This document shows positions 29,584-37,028 of a DNA stretch of 37,571 nt, piece by piece. A model generated the notes under the pieces. The model searched no databases. It was not told where the DNA came from and saw nothing but the letters and a program-made list of their open reading frames with translations. This DNA comes from an uncultured archaeon (GTDB taxonomy: Archaea; Nanobdellota; Nanobdellia; Woesearchaeales; UBA583), in the NCBI GenBank assembly GCA_937138345.1, contig CAKZOW010000117.1, positions 1 through 37,571 on the forward strand, written 5' to 3'. How positions within the stretch are numbered: the first letter of the stretch is position 1; each line of letters starts with the position of its first letter. The translations under genes were made by a program, and so were the position numbers.

Positions 29584-30914
29584 AACCTTGGTGATTTAGC
29601 ATCTTGTCTCTTATCTGGGTGCTCCAACTTAATTACTTTATCTGATAAGTTTTTTAACTCTGGGTAAAGTACTCTAGCAAAAGCACAATGTAAACAATCT
29701 CCATCTAGTATAGATTTGAGAGTAGCAGCATCATGGTGTAAATCTCCTCCGCAAAATACCTCTTGGTTTGAGTAATCTGCTCCTACCATTAAAAATCCTT
29801 CATTAGCTAAAAATGACATCCTAGTTGCTTTATTTCTAGGAAAATTCAGAAAATTTATACCTCCTTTTCTACAAGAAATTCTTGATGTGTCTACCATAGG
29901 ATTAAAAGAAGTGTAAATTCTACCTTCTATAGCTTTATCCAAAATACCATATCCAAAAGTAGATAAAGCTTTTTGTATTTTCTGCCTTCTTCGCCACATT
30001 TTTACAAATTCATGTTTAGAAGATCTTGCTGTAACTTTATCATTCAGGCTTTTTTTACCTTTATCATCTAGTATGTTAATATCTAGTTTTTCAAATACAG
30101 GAATCATTTGTTTAGCAGAATTCAGATTTAAACTCAATTTAACCTCTGAACTAAACAAATCCATCTGCTTTACTCTGTACTCATCAAATTTAGATATTAT
30201 GTAGATTTTTAAAGATTCTTCTACATCTAATAAATCTTTTTCATCTTTCTTAATTTTACTTAACCATCTGTCAGAAGATAAAGGCATACCACACATTTCC
30301 ATATAAGCTAAAGGTAGTGTAGCATCTGATTGCACTACATAAGCTTCGTACTGACTATTAGCTCGCAATTTATTAGCTAATACTTGTTCTAGTTTTAGTA
30401 ATTTATCTACATCATTAAAACAATATTGGATGACACTATTATTACTTAATTTAATGTAAGCAATTCTTTTTTGATTTTGCTTATCATAAGTAATACCTAG
30501 TTCTCTCTTCATTATTGCTCCAAAATTATGAGTATACACTCCATCTTTTCCTCCATTATATAAAATCTTTGATGCCAGCATAGTATCTAATACTTTGTAA
30601 GGAATAAAACCATGTTTGAAAAAGAATCGTAAGTCGAACATAGCATTTTGTAGTACTAATATTTTTCCCTTACACAATTTTAATATATCTTTAGGATCAA
30701 TACCTCCTTCTAAATCAAACAAGTAATTATTACTACCTGTACCTATCTGGATGGCAAATAAAGTAGCTCCTTTGAAACCAGTTTTGGTGTGTATACACTT
30801 TAAACCATCTGATTCTGTGTCTATAGCTATTTTATCAGGGAGTACTACTTCTTCTAGATTACAAAAATTGTAACCTTTAAAATAGTCTTCCCTATTTGTT
30901 ATGATATAATTCAT
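29584..30914 (-). CDS. family A DNA polymerase, exon 1 (3'-5' exonuclease and start of polymerase domain)
   Basis: Residues 1-443 plus two bases of codon 444. The 3'-5' proofreading domain shows IDTESDG (Exo I, 31-37), NAMFDLRFF (Exo II, 90-98) and YCFNDVDKL (Exo III, 164-172). GADYSNQEV (378-386) is polymerase motif A, with Asp380 as metal ligand. RQDAK (436-440) opens motif B. There is no 5'-3' exonuclease domain, as in T7 gp5. Spliced length is 690 aa (2073 nt), near the size of T7 polymerase. The unspliced frame would end six codons into the intron (KYLFISY). Confidence 0.92.
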
Positions 30915-30927
30915 AATTGTTTAGTTT

Positions 30928-31464
30928 TTAATCGACATAAACGATAATGTTTACTTCCTTGTTAGTATAATCTACTTCAGTATGAGCTACCCCATAACTT
31001 TTACCTTCTATCTTTACCCAACCTCTTAATGTAGGAGGTATTTGATTTTGATCGTTTGAAGGAAAAGAGTGTTTAGTGAATCTATCAGGATGGTCAGCTA
31101 GAAATTTTAATCTAGTACTAACTCCTTTCGATTTTGGTATAAATACGTTAATTCTCATTGTTTCTTTCTTTAAAATTGTTAAAAAATATTGATAAACTTT
31201 TTCAAAACGTTCTAAAATCTCTTTTTTAGCAATACGTATTTGTCCATCTTTCAATATTATACTCCTTACACCATCTATATTGTGAGCAGTAAAGCCTATT
31301 TCATCTAAAATCTCTGATATTGCTACCATTCCTATTTTAAATTTCAAACTCTTTTCTACTACAATATCTTCAGAATTAAGATTAGTTTGTCTTAATTCAT
31401 GTTTAAAATAACTATAAATTTCTCCTAAAGAATGTCGTTCTGTATCTTGTATTAAATACTTCAT
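30928..31464 (-). CDS. hypothetical protein, 178 aa
   Basis: A mixed alpha/beta protein beginning MKYLIQDTERHSLGEIYSYFKHEL, with a helical middle (KKEILERFEKVYQYFLTILKKE) and a beta-rich C-terminus (GWVKIEGKSYGVAHTEVDYTNKEVNIIVYVD). It directly precedes the polymerase gene with a 13-nt gap, so they probably share a transcript. No catalytic motif found. A polymerase accessory factor is a guess from place only. Confidence 0.6.
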   Translation of the reverse strand: MKYLIQDTERHSLGEIYSYFKHELRQTNLNSEDIVVEKSLKFKIGMVAISEILDEIGFTAHNIDGVRSIILKDGQIRIAKKEILERFEKVYQYFLTILKKETMRINVFIPKSKGVSTRLKFLADHPDRFTKHSFPSNDQNQIPPTLRGWVKIEGKSYGVAHTEVDYTNKEVNIIVYVD

Positions 31465-31474
31465 TGTTTTTGAT

Positions 31475-31645
31475 TTAACTAACTATTACACTAGTGTTAT
31501 AATAATAATTCCCACATCTAACTATGATAGCATCTTCTTTCCAGTACCCTAGTTTTTTCATGCCTGAAATACTCCCAGATACATGAATACTAGGATGCCT
31601 ATGTAGCTGACATCTATCATAGTCTTTTACTTTAATGTATCTCAT
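31475..31645 (-). CDS. small protein, 56 aa
   Basis: The track start at 31684 overlaps the upstream gene by 38 nt. The ATG at 31645 (MRYIKVKDYDRCQLHRHPSI) follows that gene's TGA by one base and fits operon spacing better. The protein is small, Tyr-rich and probably beta-rich (DAIIVRCGNYYYNTSVIVS). The His-containing segment (CQLHRHPSIHV) could bind metal. Function unknown. Confidence 0.55.
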   Translation of the reverse strand: MRYIKVKDYDRCQLHRHPSIHVSGSISGMKKLGYWKEDAIIVRCGNYYYNTSVIVS

Positions 31646-31646
31646 A

Positions 31647-32129
31647 TCAACCTGTTCTAATATTCCATAATTCTCTAATATCATCTTGTAAACTATCTAA
31701 CTCATCTTCCTTTAAAGTCAATTCTTTGCCAAGCATTCTAATAACTTTCTTAGTTTCCTCAGAATAATTACTCCAATTATCTCTAATTTCATCTGGTAAA
31801 CAATCTTTCCAATTATTATGATTACCTAGTTCGTCTAAAGTTTCTACGTTTTTAGAAGGAAATAATTCTACTAACAGATCTTCATAATGGTCAACATTAT
31901 CTGCCCAACCAAGGTATTTAATCGCCTTAATGTAGTAAGGGGCTTCGTACTCAGGCTTTTCATAAGTACTTCCTTTGATAAAAGAATTGTCCTCTGGATA
32001 TACAAAAGCTAACGCTGTATGTACTACATTATCCTCTGAGTGAGCTACTTCTATTCTATATACTCCAGTTTCCCAACTCAAGTATTCTTTACCGTTATTA
32101 GGTAAGTTGTCTAATTTAGATGTTTTCAT
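31647..32129 (-). CDS. hypothetical protein, 160 aa
   Basis: An acidic protein with a beta-rich N-terminal half (YLSWETGVYRIEVAHSEDNVVHTALAFVY) and a helical C-terminal half (EETKKVIRMLGKELTLKEDELDSLQDDIREL). No family recognised. The ATG overlaps the end of the 59-aa gene by 14 nt. Likely part of the operon leading into the polymerase gene. Confidence 0.6.
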   Translation of the reverse strand: MKTSKLDNLPNNGKEYLSWETGVYRIEVAHSEDNVVHTALAFVYPEDNSFIKGSTYEKPEYEAPYYIKAIKYLGWADNVDHYEDLLVELFPSKNVETLDELGNHNNWKDCLPDEIRDNWSNYSEETKKVIRMLGKELTLKEDELDSLQDDIRELWNIRTG

Positions 32130-32295
32130 TGATTTGTATTAGATTTTTTAAGAAATTTAATTCTGACCTCAAAGCTCTACGTTCTCCAAGAGCATAGTTA
32201 CGAGCGGTAGGACTATAAGGGTTCTTTATGGTTTCATTAGCTGATACTATAGCTTTTTGTATTAAAAGTATTCTAGTATTTATCTGCTGTATCAT
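32116..32295 (-). CDS. small basic protein, 59 aa
   Basis: Absent from the ORF track. Minus strand ATG at 32295 reads MIQQINTRILLIQKAIVSAN and then NPYSPTARNYALGERRALRS, ending LIQINENI. It is a helical hairpin in prediction, with a PTARNYALGERRALRSEL segment that I recall from short phage proteins of unknown role. Fills the 172-nt gap between two accepted genes with canonical overlap at its 3' end. Confidence 0.65.
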   Translation of the reverse strand: MIQQINTRILLIQKAIVSANETIKNPYSPTARNYALGERRALRSELNFLKNLIQINENI

Positions 32296-32301
32296 ATATT
32301 A

Positions 32302-32592
32302 TTATAAAGGAAATGTCCCTAGTTTTTTATAATTAAGTACGATAGGTTCTACGTCTTCTCCTGAATCCCAATCATTTATAAACCTAAAGACTTTATTTTC
32401 ATCTTGTGCAATTGGTGTATATACCACCCTATTAATAGGAGTGAGTACATTTATTACACCGTTATATGCTACCGAAAGCTTTTGAATATTATACTCAGAT
32501 AGTTCTTCTCTAGCTGCTAGAGCTATTGGTCCTTTTTTCTTACTATTTCTCTCTGCTCTAGCTAGAATGTCTGCTGTTATATTTAATGTCAT
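32302..32592 (-). CDS. hypothetical protein, 96 aa
   Basis: Begins MTLNITADILARAERNSKKKGPIALAAREELSEYN; the rest is beta-rich (GVINVLTPINRVVYTPIA) and ends KKLGTFPL. It lies 16 nt downstream of a terminator hairpin, so it heads the next transcript or depends on readthrough. No family recognised. Confidence 0.6.
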   Translation of the reverse strand: MTLNITADILARAERNSKKKGPIALAAREELSEYNIQKLSVAYNGVINVLTPINRVVYTPIAQDENKVFRFINDWDSGEDVEPIVLNYKKLGTFPL

Positions 32593-32607
32593 AATAAAAA
32601 AAATTAA

Positions 32608-32631
32608 GGCTCAACTTTTTACAGTCAAGCC
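32608..32631 (-). terminator. intrinsic terminator after the membrane protein gene
   Basis: Minus-strand arms GGCTTGACT and AGTTGAGCC pair over 9 bp including two G-U pairs, followed by TTAATTTTTTTTATT. In a plus-strand RNA the two wobbles become A-C mismatches, so the direction is leftward. It ends 16 nt before the ATG of the next gene. Confidence 0.75.
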
Positions 32632-32637
32632 AATTGT

Positions 32638-32934
32638 TTAGAAATAACCTACAAAACCTCCTTGATCCCAAATGTAATAGAACGCTGCTATGTACATAAG
32701 TACTTTTACAGGTATTTTTACCCAATTTGTGTAATTACGTCCTAATTCTTCTGTAATCTTCTCTACCAATTTAGGTACAAAATAAAAGAATCCAAAGAAC
32801 ATTCCGTCCTGCACAATGAGGACTGCTGCTGTACAATGAGCTAAATAATTTGTCCACTTCTCTGCTACATCATTGTCTGTTAAATAATATGCGATGTCGA
32901 AGAGTAACACCATTAAAATTAAAATTACCATCAT
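32638..32934 (-). CDS. membrane protein, 98 aa
   Basis: The track start at 33003 is TTG and overlaps the upstream gene. The ATG at 32934 (MMVILILMVLLFDIAYYL) is preceded by an A/T-rich tract and removes the overlap. Three hydrophobic segments are seen: about 1-18, 35-55 (AVLIVQDGMFFGFFYFV) and 75-92 (VKVLMYIAAFYYIW). Probably an inner-membrane protein; function unknown. Confidence 0.6.
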   Translation of the reverse strand: MMVILILMVLLFDIAYYLTDNDVAEKWTNYLAHCTAAVLIVQDGMFFGFFYFVPKLVEKITEELGRNYTNWVKIPVKVLMYIAAFYYIWDQGGFVGYF

Positions 32935-32984
32935 AATTAATTGATTTTGATTATAAAATAAAACAAATATAACATAATTTTCAG

Positions 32985-33185
32985 TTAAGCATAAATAATC
33001 CAATAAGATAGTGCCATCGCGGTTAAAAATGCTACAATTGAAAATAAAGGAGTTACTTTTTCTTCTTTTACTATATAGCTAGGTATTTTTATGAAATAAC
33101 TCATAAACCCTAAATTAAAAGCTATTACTGTCATTATAACAAAAGATAGAAAAAGAAAATAAATTACACATAATATTCCCCCCAT
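32985..33185 (-). CDS. small membrane protein, 66 aa
   Basis: Two hydrophobic segments: GGILCVIYFLFLSFVIMTVIAF at the N-terminus and LFSIVAFLTAMALSYWII at the C-terminus, with a short basic/acidic loop between. It overlaps the AAA+ gene by 22 nt and is followed after 50 nt by another membrane protein gene. The AAA+ enzyme upstream and these membrane proteins form one transcript that ends at 32608-32631. Confidence 0.55.
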   Translation of the reverse strand: MGGILCVIYFLFLSFVIMTVIAFNLGFMSYFIKIPSYIVKEEKVTPLFSIVAFLTAMALSYWIIYA

Positions 33186-33931
33186 GTTTTTTCTTCTTTT
33201 TCAACATCTTTTATTTCTAAAAAATATCTGTGAATAATATTGTTAATCAACCTAGTTCCAAGGAAATTTTCCTCGTAATGTTTGGTAATAGTATCTTTAA
33301 TAATTCTCCTAGCTTCTAATTTCTTCTTACCTTGAATACCTGCATATAGCTCTAGTAACTCAGATTTGTCTACTAATCCTAGCATATCCTCTAAACTCAT
33401 AGCTTCATACGTCATGTACACAGCTATTCTACCTAGAAACTCCCTCTTAACTCCAAAGGTCATTAAATCTTTTTCATTATTTATAGGAGTATCATTGAAG
33501 GCTCCAGAGAAAATAAATAAAGTGTTCTCTAGTTTTACAATGTCGTACTTACCATAATCTCCCATAACTCTAGTAGTCTTAGCTTCTAGTAAATCTAGGA
33601 ATTCGTTTTGTACTCCAATTGTTATGTCAGACGGTACTCCTCCATCATCAGAGGATAGAAATAACTTACAAAATTCATCCACGTACACAATGTTAAGCTT
33701 ATGGCCTATCTTTTTAAGAGGTACAAGAGCCTTAGATAATGACATACCTGTGTAACCTTCTTTAGTTAGTTGAGCAGCATTAATCTTAATCATAGGAATC
33801 TCATACTTTTCAGTTAAGAGATTAGTATTCCAAGTTTTACCTGAACCAGTTGGCCCAGATACTACTACAGGTGGTCTAATTTTACCTTTAGACTTCTTGA
33901 ATATATTTATTACTTTCTCTAATGTTGTCAT
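33164..33931 (-). CDS. ClpX-like AAA+ ATPase
   Basis: A 255-aa single AAA+ module. Walker A is GPTGSGKT (26-33), Walker B is IVYVDEF (81-87), TLFIFSGAF (137-145) is sensor 1, and GVKREFLGRI (160-169) matches the ClpX-type arginine-finger region. The N-terminal zinc domain of ClpX and any protease-docking IGF loop are missing, so it more likely remodels phage or host complexes than feeds ClpP. The track start at 33955 is a GTG inside a terminator hairpin; the ATG at 33931 (MTTLEKVINIFKK) is preferred. Confidence 0.75.
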   Translation of the reverse strand: MTTLEKVINIFKKSKGKIRPPVVVSGPTGSGKTWNTNLLTEKYEIPMIKINAAQLTKEGYTGMSLSKALVPLKKIGHKLNIVYVDEFCKLFLSSDDGGVPSDITIGVQNEFLDLLEAKTTRVMGDYGKYDIVKLENTLFIFSGAFNDTPINNEKDLMTFGVKREFLGRIAVYMTYEAMSLEDMLGLVDKSELLELYAGIQGKKKLEARRIIKDTITKHYEENFLGTRLINNIIHRYFLEIKDVEKEEKTWGEYYV

Positions 33932-33942
33932 AATAAAAAATT

Positions 33943-33961
33943 TAGGAGCTGTCACCTCCTA
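33943..33961 (-). terminator. terminator-like hairpin after the 165-aa acidic-tail gene
   Basis: TAGGAG and CTCCTA arms (minus strand) enclose a 7-nt loop and are followed by AATTTTTTATT. It lies 10 nt after the stop of the 33972 gene and 11 nt before the ATPase ATG, so it separates a monocistronic unit from the ATPase operon. Confidence 0.6.
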
Positions 33962-33971
33962 TTAGTTAAAT

Positions 33972-34469
33972 TTAGTCTACTGTTAATTCTTCTTCTTCGA
34001 TTTCAGGAGCTTCTACTTTTGCTTTAGCTTTAGTAGCTTGTCCTGGTAAGTTGAATTGAGACTTTTTGAAAGCTTTTACGACCTTTGCTTCCCACTCTTC
34101 AGAAGTATTATCACCTAAAACTACAATAGTAGCCTCATTACTGAAGAAATCCTCTTGCCCATCTCTTTCAATTTTATAAGTTTCTACTTCTCTAGTTACA
34201 AAAGCGCCTGGAAAACTTGTACTTTGTCTGTACGTCATATAGTCCATATTCTTACGTGTACCATCATAATTAGTTTCCCATACCATAAACCCTCTAGGCT
34301 CATGAAATGTTGGTAATACTTTCTGAGTCATTTCTGCTGTCTCGAAATCGAATGCGAATGTAGAAGTTGAATCTACTTGAGTAGCTACTAATTTCTTGTA
34401 ATTCTTGCCGTTAGTTGCTGTTTTGATTTCTACTTCATTGATTAAAATAGTACTTGCTAACTTTGTCAT
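33972..34469 (-). CDS. hypothetical protein with acidic C-terminal tail, 165 aa
   Basis: A beta-rich core (ILINEVEIKTATNGKNYKKLVATQVDSTSTFAFDFE...) is followed by a helical segment, an Ala/Lys linker (GQATKAKAKVE) and an acidic tail (IEEEELTVD). This layout is reminiscent of OB-fold single-stranded DNA-binding proteins, but it lacks the Phe-ended SSB tip. Terminator hairpins on both sides indicate an independently controlled and probably abundant product. Function unknown; ssDNA binding is a hypothesis. Confidence 0.65.
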   Translation of the reverse strand: MTKLASTILINEVEIKTATNGKNYKKLVATQVDSTSTFAFDFETAEMTQKVLPTFHEPRGFMVWETNYDGTRKNMDYMTYRQSTSFPGAFVTREVETYKIERDGQEDFFSNEATIVVLGDNTSEEWEAKVVKAFKKSQFNLPGQATKAKAKVEAPEIEEEELTVD

Positions 34470-34492
34470 AATATATAAATTTAAGTTGTTAA

Positions 34493-34504
34493 ACCCTTAC
34501 GGGT
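34493..34504 (-). promoter_or_regulatory. short leader hairpin with GUAA loop
   Basis: On the minus strand ACCC-GTAA-GGGT forms a short GNRA-type hairpin 24 nt before the ATG at 34469, between the upstream terminator and the gene. It may stabilise the 5' end of the mRNA. A promoter must lie within the 110-nt gap, but I could not identify a convincing -33/-7 pair. Confidence 0.3.
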
Positions 34505-34513
34505 AATATAAAA

Positions 34514-34543
34514 CGAGTCATCCTATACTAATAGAATGACTCG
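34514..34543 (-). terminator. intrinsic terminator after the lysis cassette
   Basis: Minus-strand CGAGTCAT[T]CTAT pairs with ATAG[G]ATGACTCG through a G-U pair, followed by TTTTATATT. It is a 13-bp stem, the strongest hairpin in the window, 40 nt after the stop of the spanin-like gene. Confidence 0.85.
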
Positions 34544-34582
34544 ACTGTTAAAAAATTGATTTTTGATTTGAAAAATAAAACG

Positions 34583-34885
34583 CTAAGGTTTACTAAAAAC
34601 TAATAGTAAAAGTACGATAATAATAAATATCATCCCTACGATAGCATCTGTAGATATTACACTTGTTTTTGTATTTGTCAAAATATGACACTTGTACTGT
34701 ACTTTATTTTCTTCTAATACATATAATTTATTTCCTATGATAGAAACGGTTAATGTATCTAAGTTATCTAAAATCTCTAACGTAGTGTTTTTACTAGATT
34801 CTTCATCTGAATAAGGTTCGTAGTCGCTTTCAGCACACCCGCTCATTAATAATGCTGCTAATAATAATGCTGTTAATAATTTCAT
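34583..34885 (-). CDS. putative unimolecular spanin (u-spanin)
   Basis: A 100-aa protein with a lipoprotein signal (MKLLTALLLAALLMSGC, lipobox LMSGC, Cys17) and a C-terminal transmembrane helix (AIVGMIFIIIVLLLLVF) ending in a two-residue Lys-Pro tail. An outer-membrane lipid anchor joined to an inner-membrane anchor is the defining layout of u-spanins such as T1 gp11, which fuse the two membranes at the end of lysis. It is the last gene of a unit with the lysozyme and a putative holin. The identification rests on topology and context, not sequence similarity. Confidence 0.65.
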   Translation of the reverse strand: MKLLTALLLAALLMSGCAESDYEPYSDEESSKNTTLEILDNLDTLTVSIIGNKLYVLEENKVQYKCHILTNTKTSVISTDAIVGMIFIIIVLLLLVFSKP

Positions 34886-35184
34886 TTGATTAATTTTTTT
34901 AGTTTATCAAATCTATGGTGATATGCAATAGGAGTACGTATAAGTACATCATGATCTTCATATTGCTCTATAATACCTCTACTAACTTCTTTAATCTCTT
35001 CTAAATTTGATAAAGAGTTTACAATCCTGTATAAATAGTAAATTAAGAATGTAAAGAATAATGACCCAGTATAAAGTAAACCTTTTTGGATAGACGATAT
35101 TCCACAATAAATAGTGATATTTATTACTATCATTACGCAAATCTCTTTTCCGTATTCTTCTAAAAACTTCTCTAAAGTTCCCAT
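34882..35184 (-). CDS. membrane protein, putative holin
   Basis: A 100-aa protein with two hydrophobic segments (about 15-33, ICVMIVINITIYCGISSI; and 36-55, LLYTGSLFFTFLIYYLYRI), separated by a short loop, and a charged C-terminal half (EEIKEVSRGIIEQYEDHD). Two-span small proteins with a charged tail next to an endolysin gene are often holins, but the C-terminal part is longer than usual. It overlaps the lysozyme gene by 13 nt and the spanin-like gene by ATGA. The minus-strand track ORF 34991-35242 is a shadow of it. Confidence 0.5.
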   Translation of the reverse strand: MGTLEKFLEEYGKEICVMIVINITIYCGISSIQKGLLYTGSLFFTFLIYYLYRIVNSLSNLEEIKEVSRGIIEQYEDHDVLIRTPIAYHHRFDKLKKLIK

Positions 35185-35687
35185 AATCTTTTTTCGTATT
35201 GCCTCCTCTTGAGAAGACCTTGTGATTTAAATTTTTTACCACCCTTGTAATAATTACAATATTGTAACCACTTCTCAGGAGATTTCTCTATTTTCAAATA
35301 AGAGTTCCAAGTCAGATTATACATAGCCATAGCTAACGCTAATTGTTTTGTATAACTAAGGTCTAGATTTCTTTCTTTAACTTTCTGGATTCTTTTATCA
35401 AAATCCTGTTCTAATAATTCTTCAGCTTTTCCCTTAGTTATCGTTGTATACTCTGTAGTCTTATGTCCGTATCCTATACACAATTGTTTACCATTAGGGT
35501 CTAAATAAGTTGTTAATTTACAACTCTCGTGCTTTCTTATTTCTTTTAAGCACTCCAGCTTGTAAATATAGTTTTGGTCAACTACTATAGGTTCGGATAT
35601 AACTGTTTCTACTTTAACAACCTCACTATTTACATGGGTGGCGAATAAATTAAAAAAGCTTAACACTAATAAAATTAAATCATTCAT
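35172..35687 (-). CDS. phage lysozyme, GH24 (T4-type endolysin)
   Basis: A 171-aa protein. Residues 1-21 (MNDLILLVLSFFNLFATHVNS) are a signal peptide or signal anchor. The muramidase core has HESCKLTTYLDPNGKQLC followed by IGYGH. Glu54 and Asp63 are the expected catalytic pair (Glu11/Asp20 of T4 lysozyme). The third catalytic position, Thr26 in T4, is Cys70 here. The C-terminal half (LALAMAMYNLTWNSYLK, about 114-130) fits the helical lobe. It would degrade peptidoglycan at the end of infection, with export by the host Sec system. Confidence 0.8.
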   Translation of the reverse strand: MNDLILLVLSFFNLFATHVNSEVVKVETVISEPIVVDQNYIYKLECLKEIRKHESCKLTTYLDPNGKQLCIGYGHKTTEYTTITKGKAEELLEQDFDKRIQKVKERNLDLSYTKQLALAMAMYNLTWNSYLKIEKSPEKWLQYCNYYKGGKKFKSQGLLKRRQYEKRLWEL

Positions 35688-35773
35688 TGATTTTTGTTTG
35701 GTGAAAAAATATCTCCGTTTAAGAGAAAGTAATTGTAAATATACTACAAATCAAGTAGTTAAAGAAATAATTA

Positions 35774-36208
35774 TTAAAAATCACAACATTCTACTACTTC
35801 AAGATTTTCTTCTACAGCTCTAACATCATAATAATTTACAGGGTGATGTTCGGTTAATTCCAAAGTAGCGGGAGAATCTTTTTTAGTTATAAAATTAATT
35901 AATTCCCTGCCTGAAACATTACAGTAACCCTTACATTCTAATATTCTTTTTTGACTTATTCCATACTCTAGTGTATACTGTTCACCTAAATATTTTACTC
36001 TGTAATATGTTCTATAACCATCTACTAAATAACGTTCTCTTGAAATAACACAATGCTTCATATCCAAACCTTCTCTAGCTAAATCTGCTACAGATATTAT
36101 CCAACCATAGAAAGTAATTTCTGGATGAATAACTTTATGTCCTTCATCTATTAATTGCCTAGCTATTTCTGCGTTGAAGGTTTCTTCTAATTTTGTTATA
36201 TCTATCAT
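35774..36208 (-). CDS. hypothetical protein, 144 aa
   Basis: Begins MIDITKLEETFNAEIARQLIDEGHKVIHPEITFYGWIIS and has several Cys in the middle and at the end (ILECKGYCNVSG; EVVECCDF). Mixed alpha/beta. No family recognised. The 86 nt downstream, before the lysozyme gene, are AT-rich and hold only a possible promoter (TATATTTA), without a clear -33 partner. Confidence 0.6.
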   Translation of the reverse strand: MIDITKLEETFNAEIARQLIDEGHKVIHPEITFYGWIISVADLAREGLDMKHCVISRERYLVDGYRTYYRVKYLGEQYTLEYGISQKRILECKGYCNVSGRELINFITKKDSPATLELTEHHPVNYYDVRAVEENLEVVECCDF

Positions 36209-36209
36209 A

Positions 36210-36680
36210 CTAAATTAGTTGTGTCATTGCTTCATCTAATATTTCAAGCATTCTGACTGGTTTGTTAATTCGACCTTCTTCGTCTACTATAACATTATGT
36301 TCATAGTAAGAGCAGTATACTTCTACTGGTTTCTTATGGTTATCTCTAACCCAAACTCTAAACTGGTAGAATTGTGTAGCAGTATACAAAACTGTATTAG
36401 AATTTATAATTTGCACATAAGGAATCTCAGTTAGTAATTTAACAGGAAAGTATTCCTTTTCTCTCCTATCCAATTCTTCTTTTAATTTTCCTAGTTTTTC
36501 TACTGCTTTTTTCTTATTAGACATTGCATTGAGTACGTACTTGCTACCTTCTTTACCTCTATCTATCTGATTATCGTATACTGTTATTTTAGATTCTAAA
36601 TACTTAATTATATTAATTAGATGTCCATTGTATAAATTAGTTATGTGGATTTGTAATCCGTCTCCTGTTTTCCAAATCAT
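36210..36680 (-). CDS. hypothetical protein, 156 aa
   Basis: The N-terminal half is helical with a coiled-coil-like stretch (NKKKAVEKLGKLKEELDRREKEY) and the C-terminal half is beta-rich (VQIINSNTVLYTATQFYQFRVWVRDN). The NSNTVLYTA strand resembles FSNTVLYSA in the gene at 11625. Function unknown. One nucleotide separates it from the next gene. Confidence 0.6.
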   Translation of the reverse strand: MIWKTGDGLQIHITNLYNGHLINIIKYLESKITVYDNQIDRGKEGSKYVLNAMSNKKKAVEKLGKLKEELDRREKEYFPVKLLTEIPYVQIINSNTVLYTATQFYQFRVWVRDNHKKPVEVYCSYYEHNVIVDEEGRINKPVRMLEILDEAMTQLI

Positions 36681-36683
36681 GTT

Positions 36684-37025
36684 TTATTTTTTACCAAACA
36701 TTTTACTAAAATCATTTCCTTTGTAATTAGAACTAAAGATATCCTCAAACTGACCAAATACACTATCCATAGTATTATTTCTTAGTATTTGAGCAGATAG
36801 TTTATTAGAATTAATATTAGAAAGATTAATCTTTTTTACGCCATATTTTTTACCACCCTGTTCAATGATCAATCCACTAATATATTTAATACAATTTTTC
36901 TCAGGGTCAAATGTACCTCTACTTACTCTTCCATTGAAGGTTACTGTAACTACCCTCATCTCTTTGTTAGCTAGAGCTATGTTACAGGAATGAGTAATAC
37001 CGTTTAATTTGAATTTTTGTTTCAT
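36684..37025 (-). CDS. hypothetical protein, 113 aa
   Basis: A basic protein, MKQKFKLNGITHSCNIALANKEMRVVTVTFNGRVSRGTFD..., with a beta-rich N-terminal part and a C-terminal tail rich in Ser, Asn and Phe (VFGQFEDIFSSNYKGNDFSKMFGKK). Not recognised. Spaced 3 nt from both neighbours in the same operon. Confidence 0.6.
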   Translation of the reverse strand: MKQKFKLNGITHSCNIALANKEMRVVTVTFNGRVSRGTFDPEKNCIKYISGLIIEQGGKKYGVKKINLSNINSNKLSAQILRNNTMDSVFGQFEDIFSSNYKGNDFSKMFGKK

Positions 37026-37028
37026 GTT

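Noticed and set aside
29537-29584. Polymerase exon 1 ending at AACTT, with exon 2 starting CCAATACGG
   Set aside because: It gives a plausible protein (RFNFQYGG), but the intron would not end in G. The AGGTT / TGCATT junction meets both group I end rules and keeps the same residue spacing.
22485-30914. Inteins instead of introns
   Set aside because: The frames do not continue through the insertions, stops occur within a few codons of each exon end, and there are no splicing-domain motifs (N-terminal Cys/Ser, C-terminal His-Asn). RNA-level splicing fits better.
34991-35242. 83-aa minus-strand ORF
   Set aside because: Overlaps the putative holin almost fully in another frame; the 100-aa frame has membrane segments and canonical overlaps with both neighbours.
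35638-35823. 61-aa plus-strand ORF
   Set aside because: Crosses the lysozyme start and the AT-rich gap; no motif and no operon partner on that strand.
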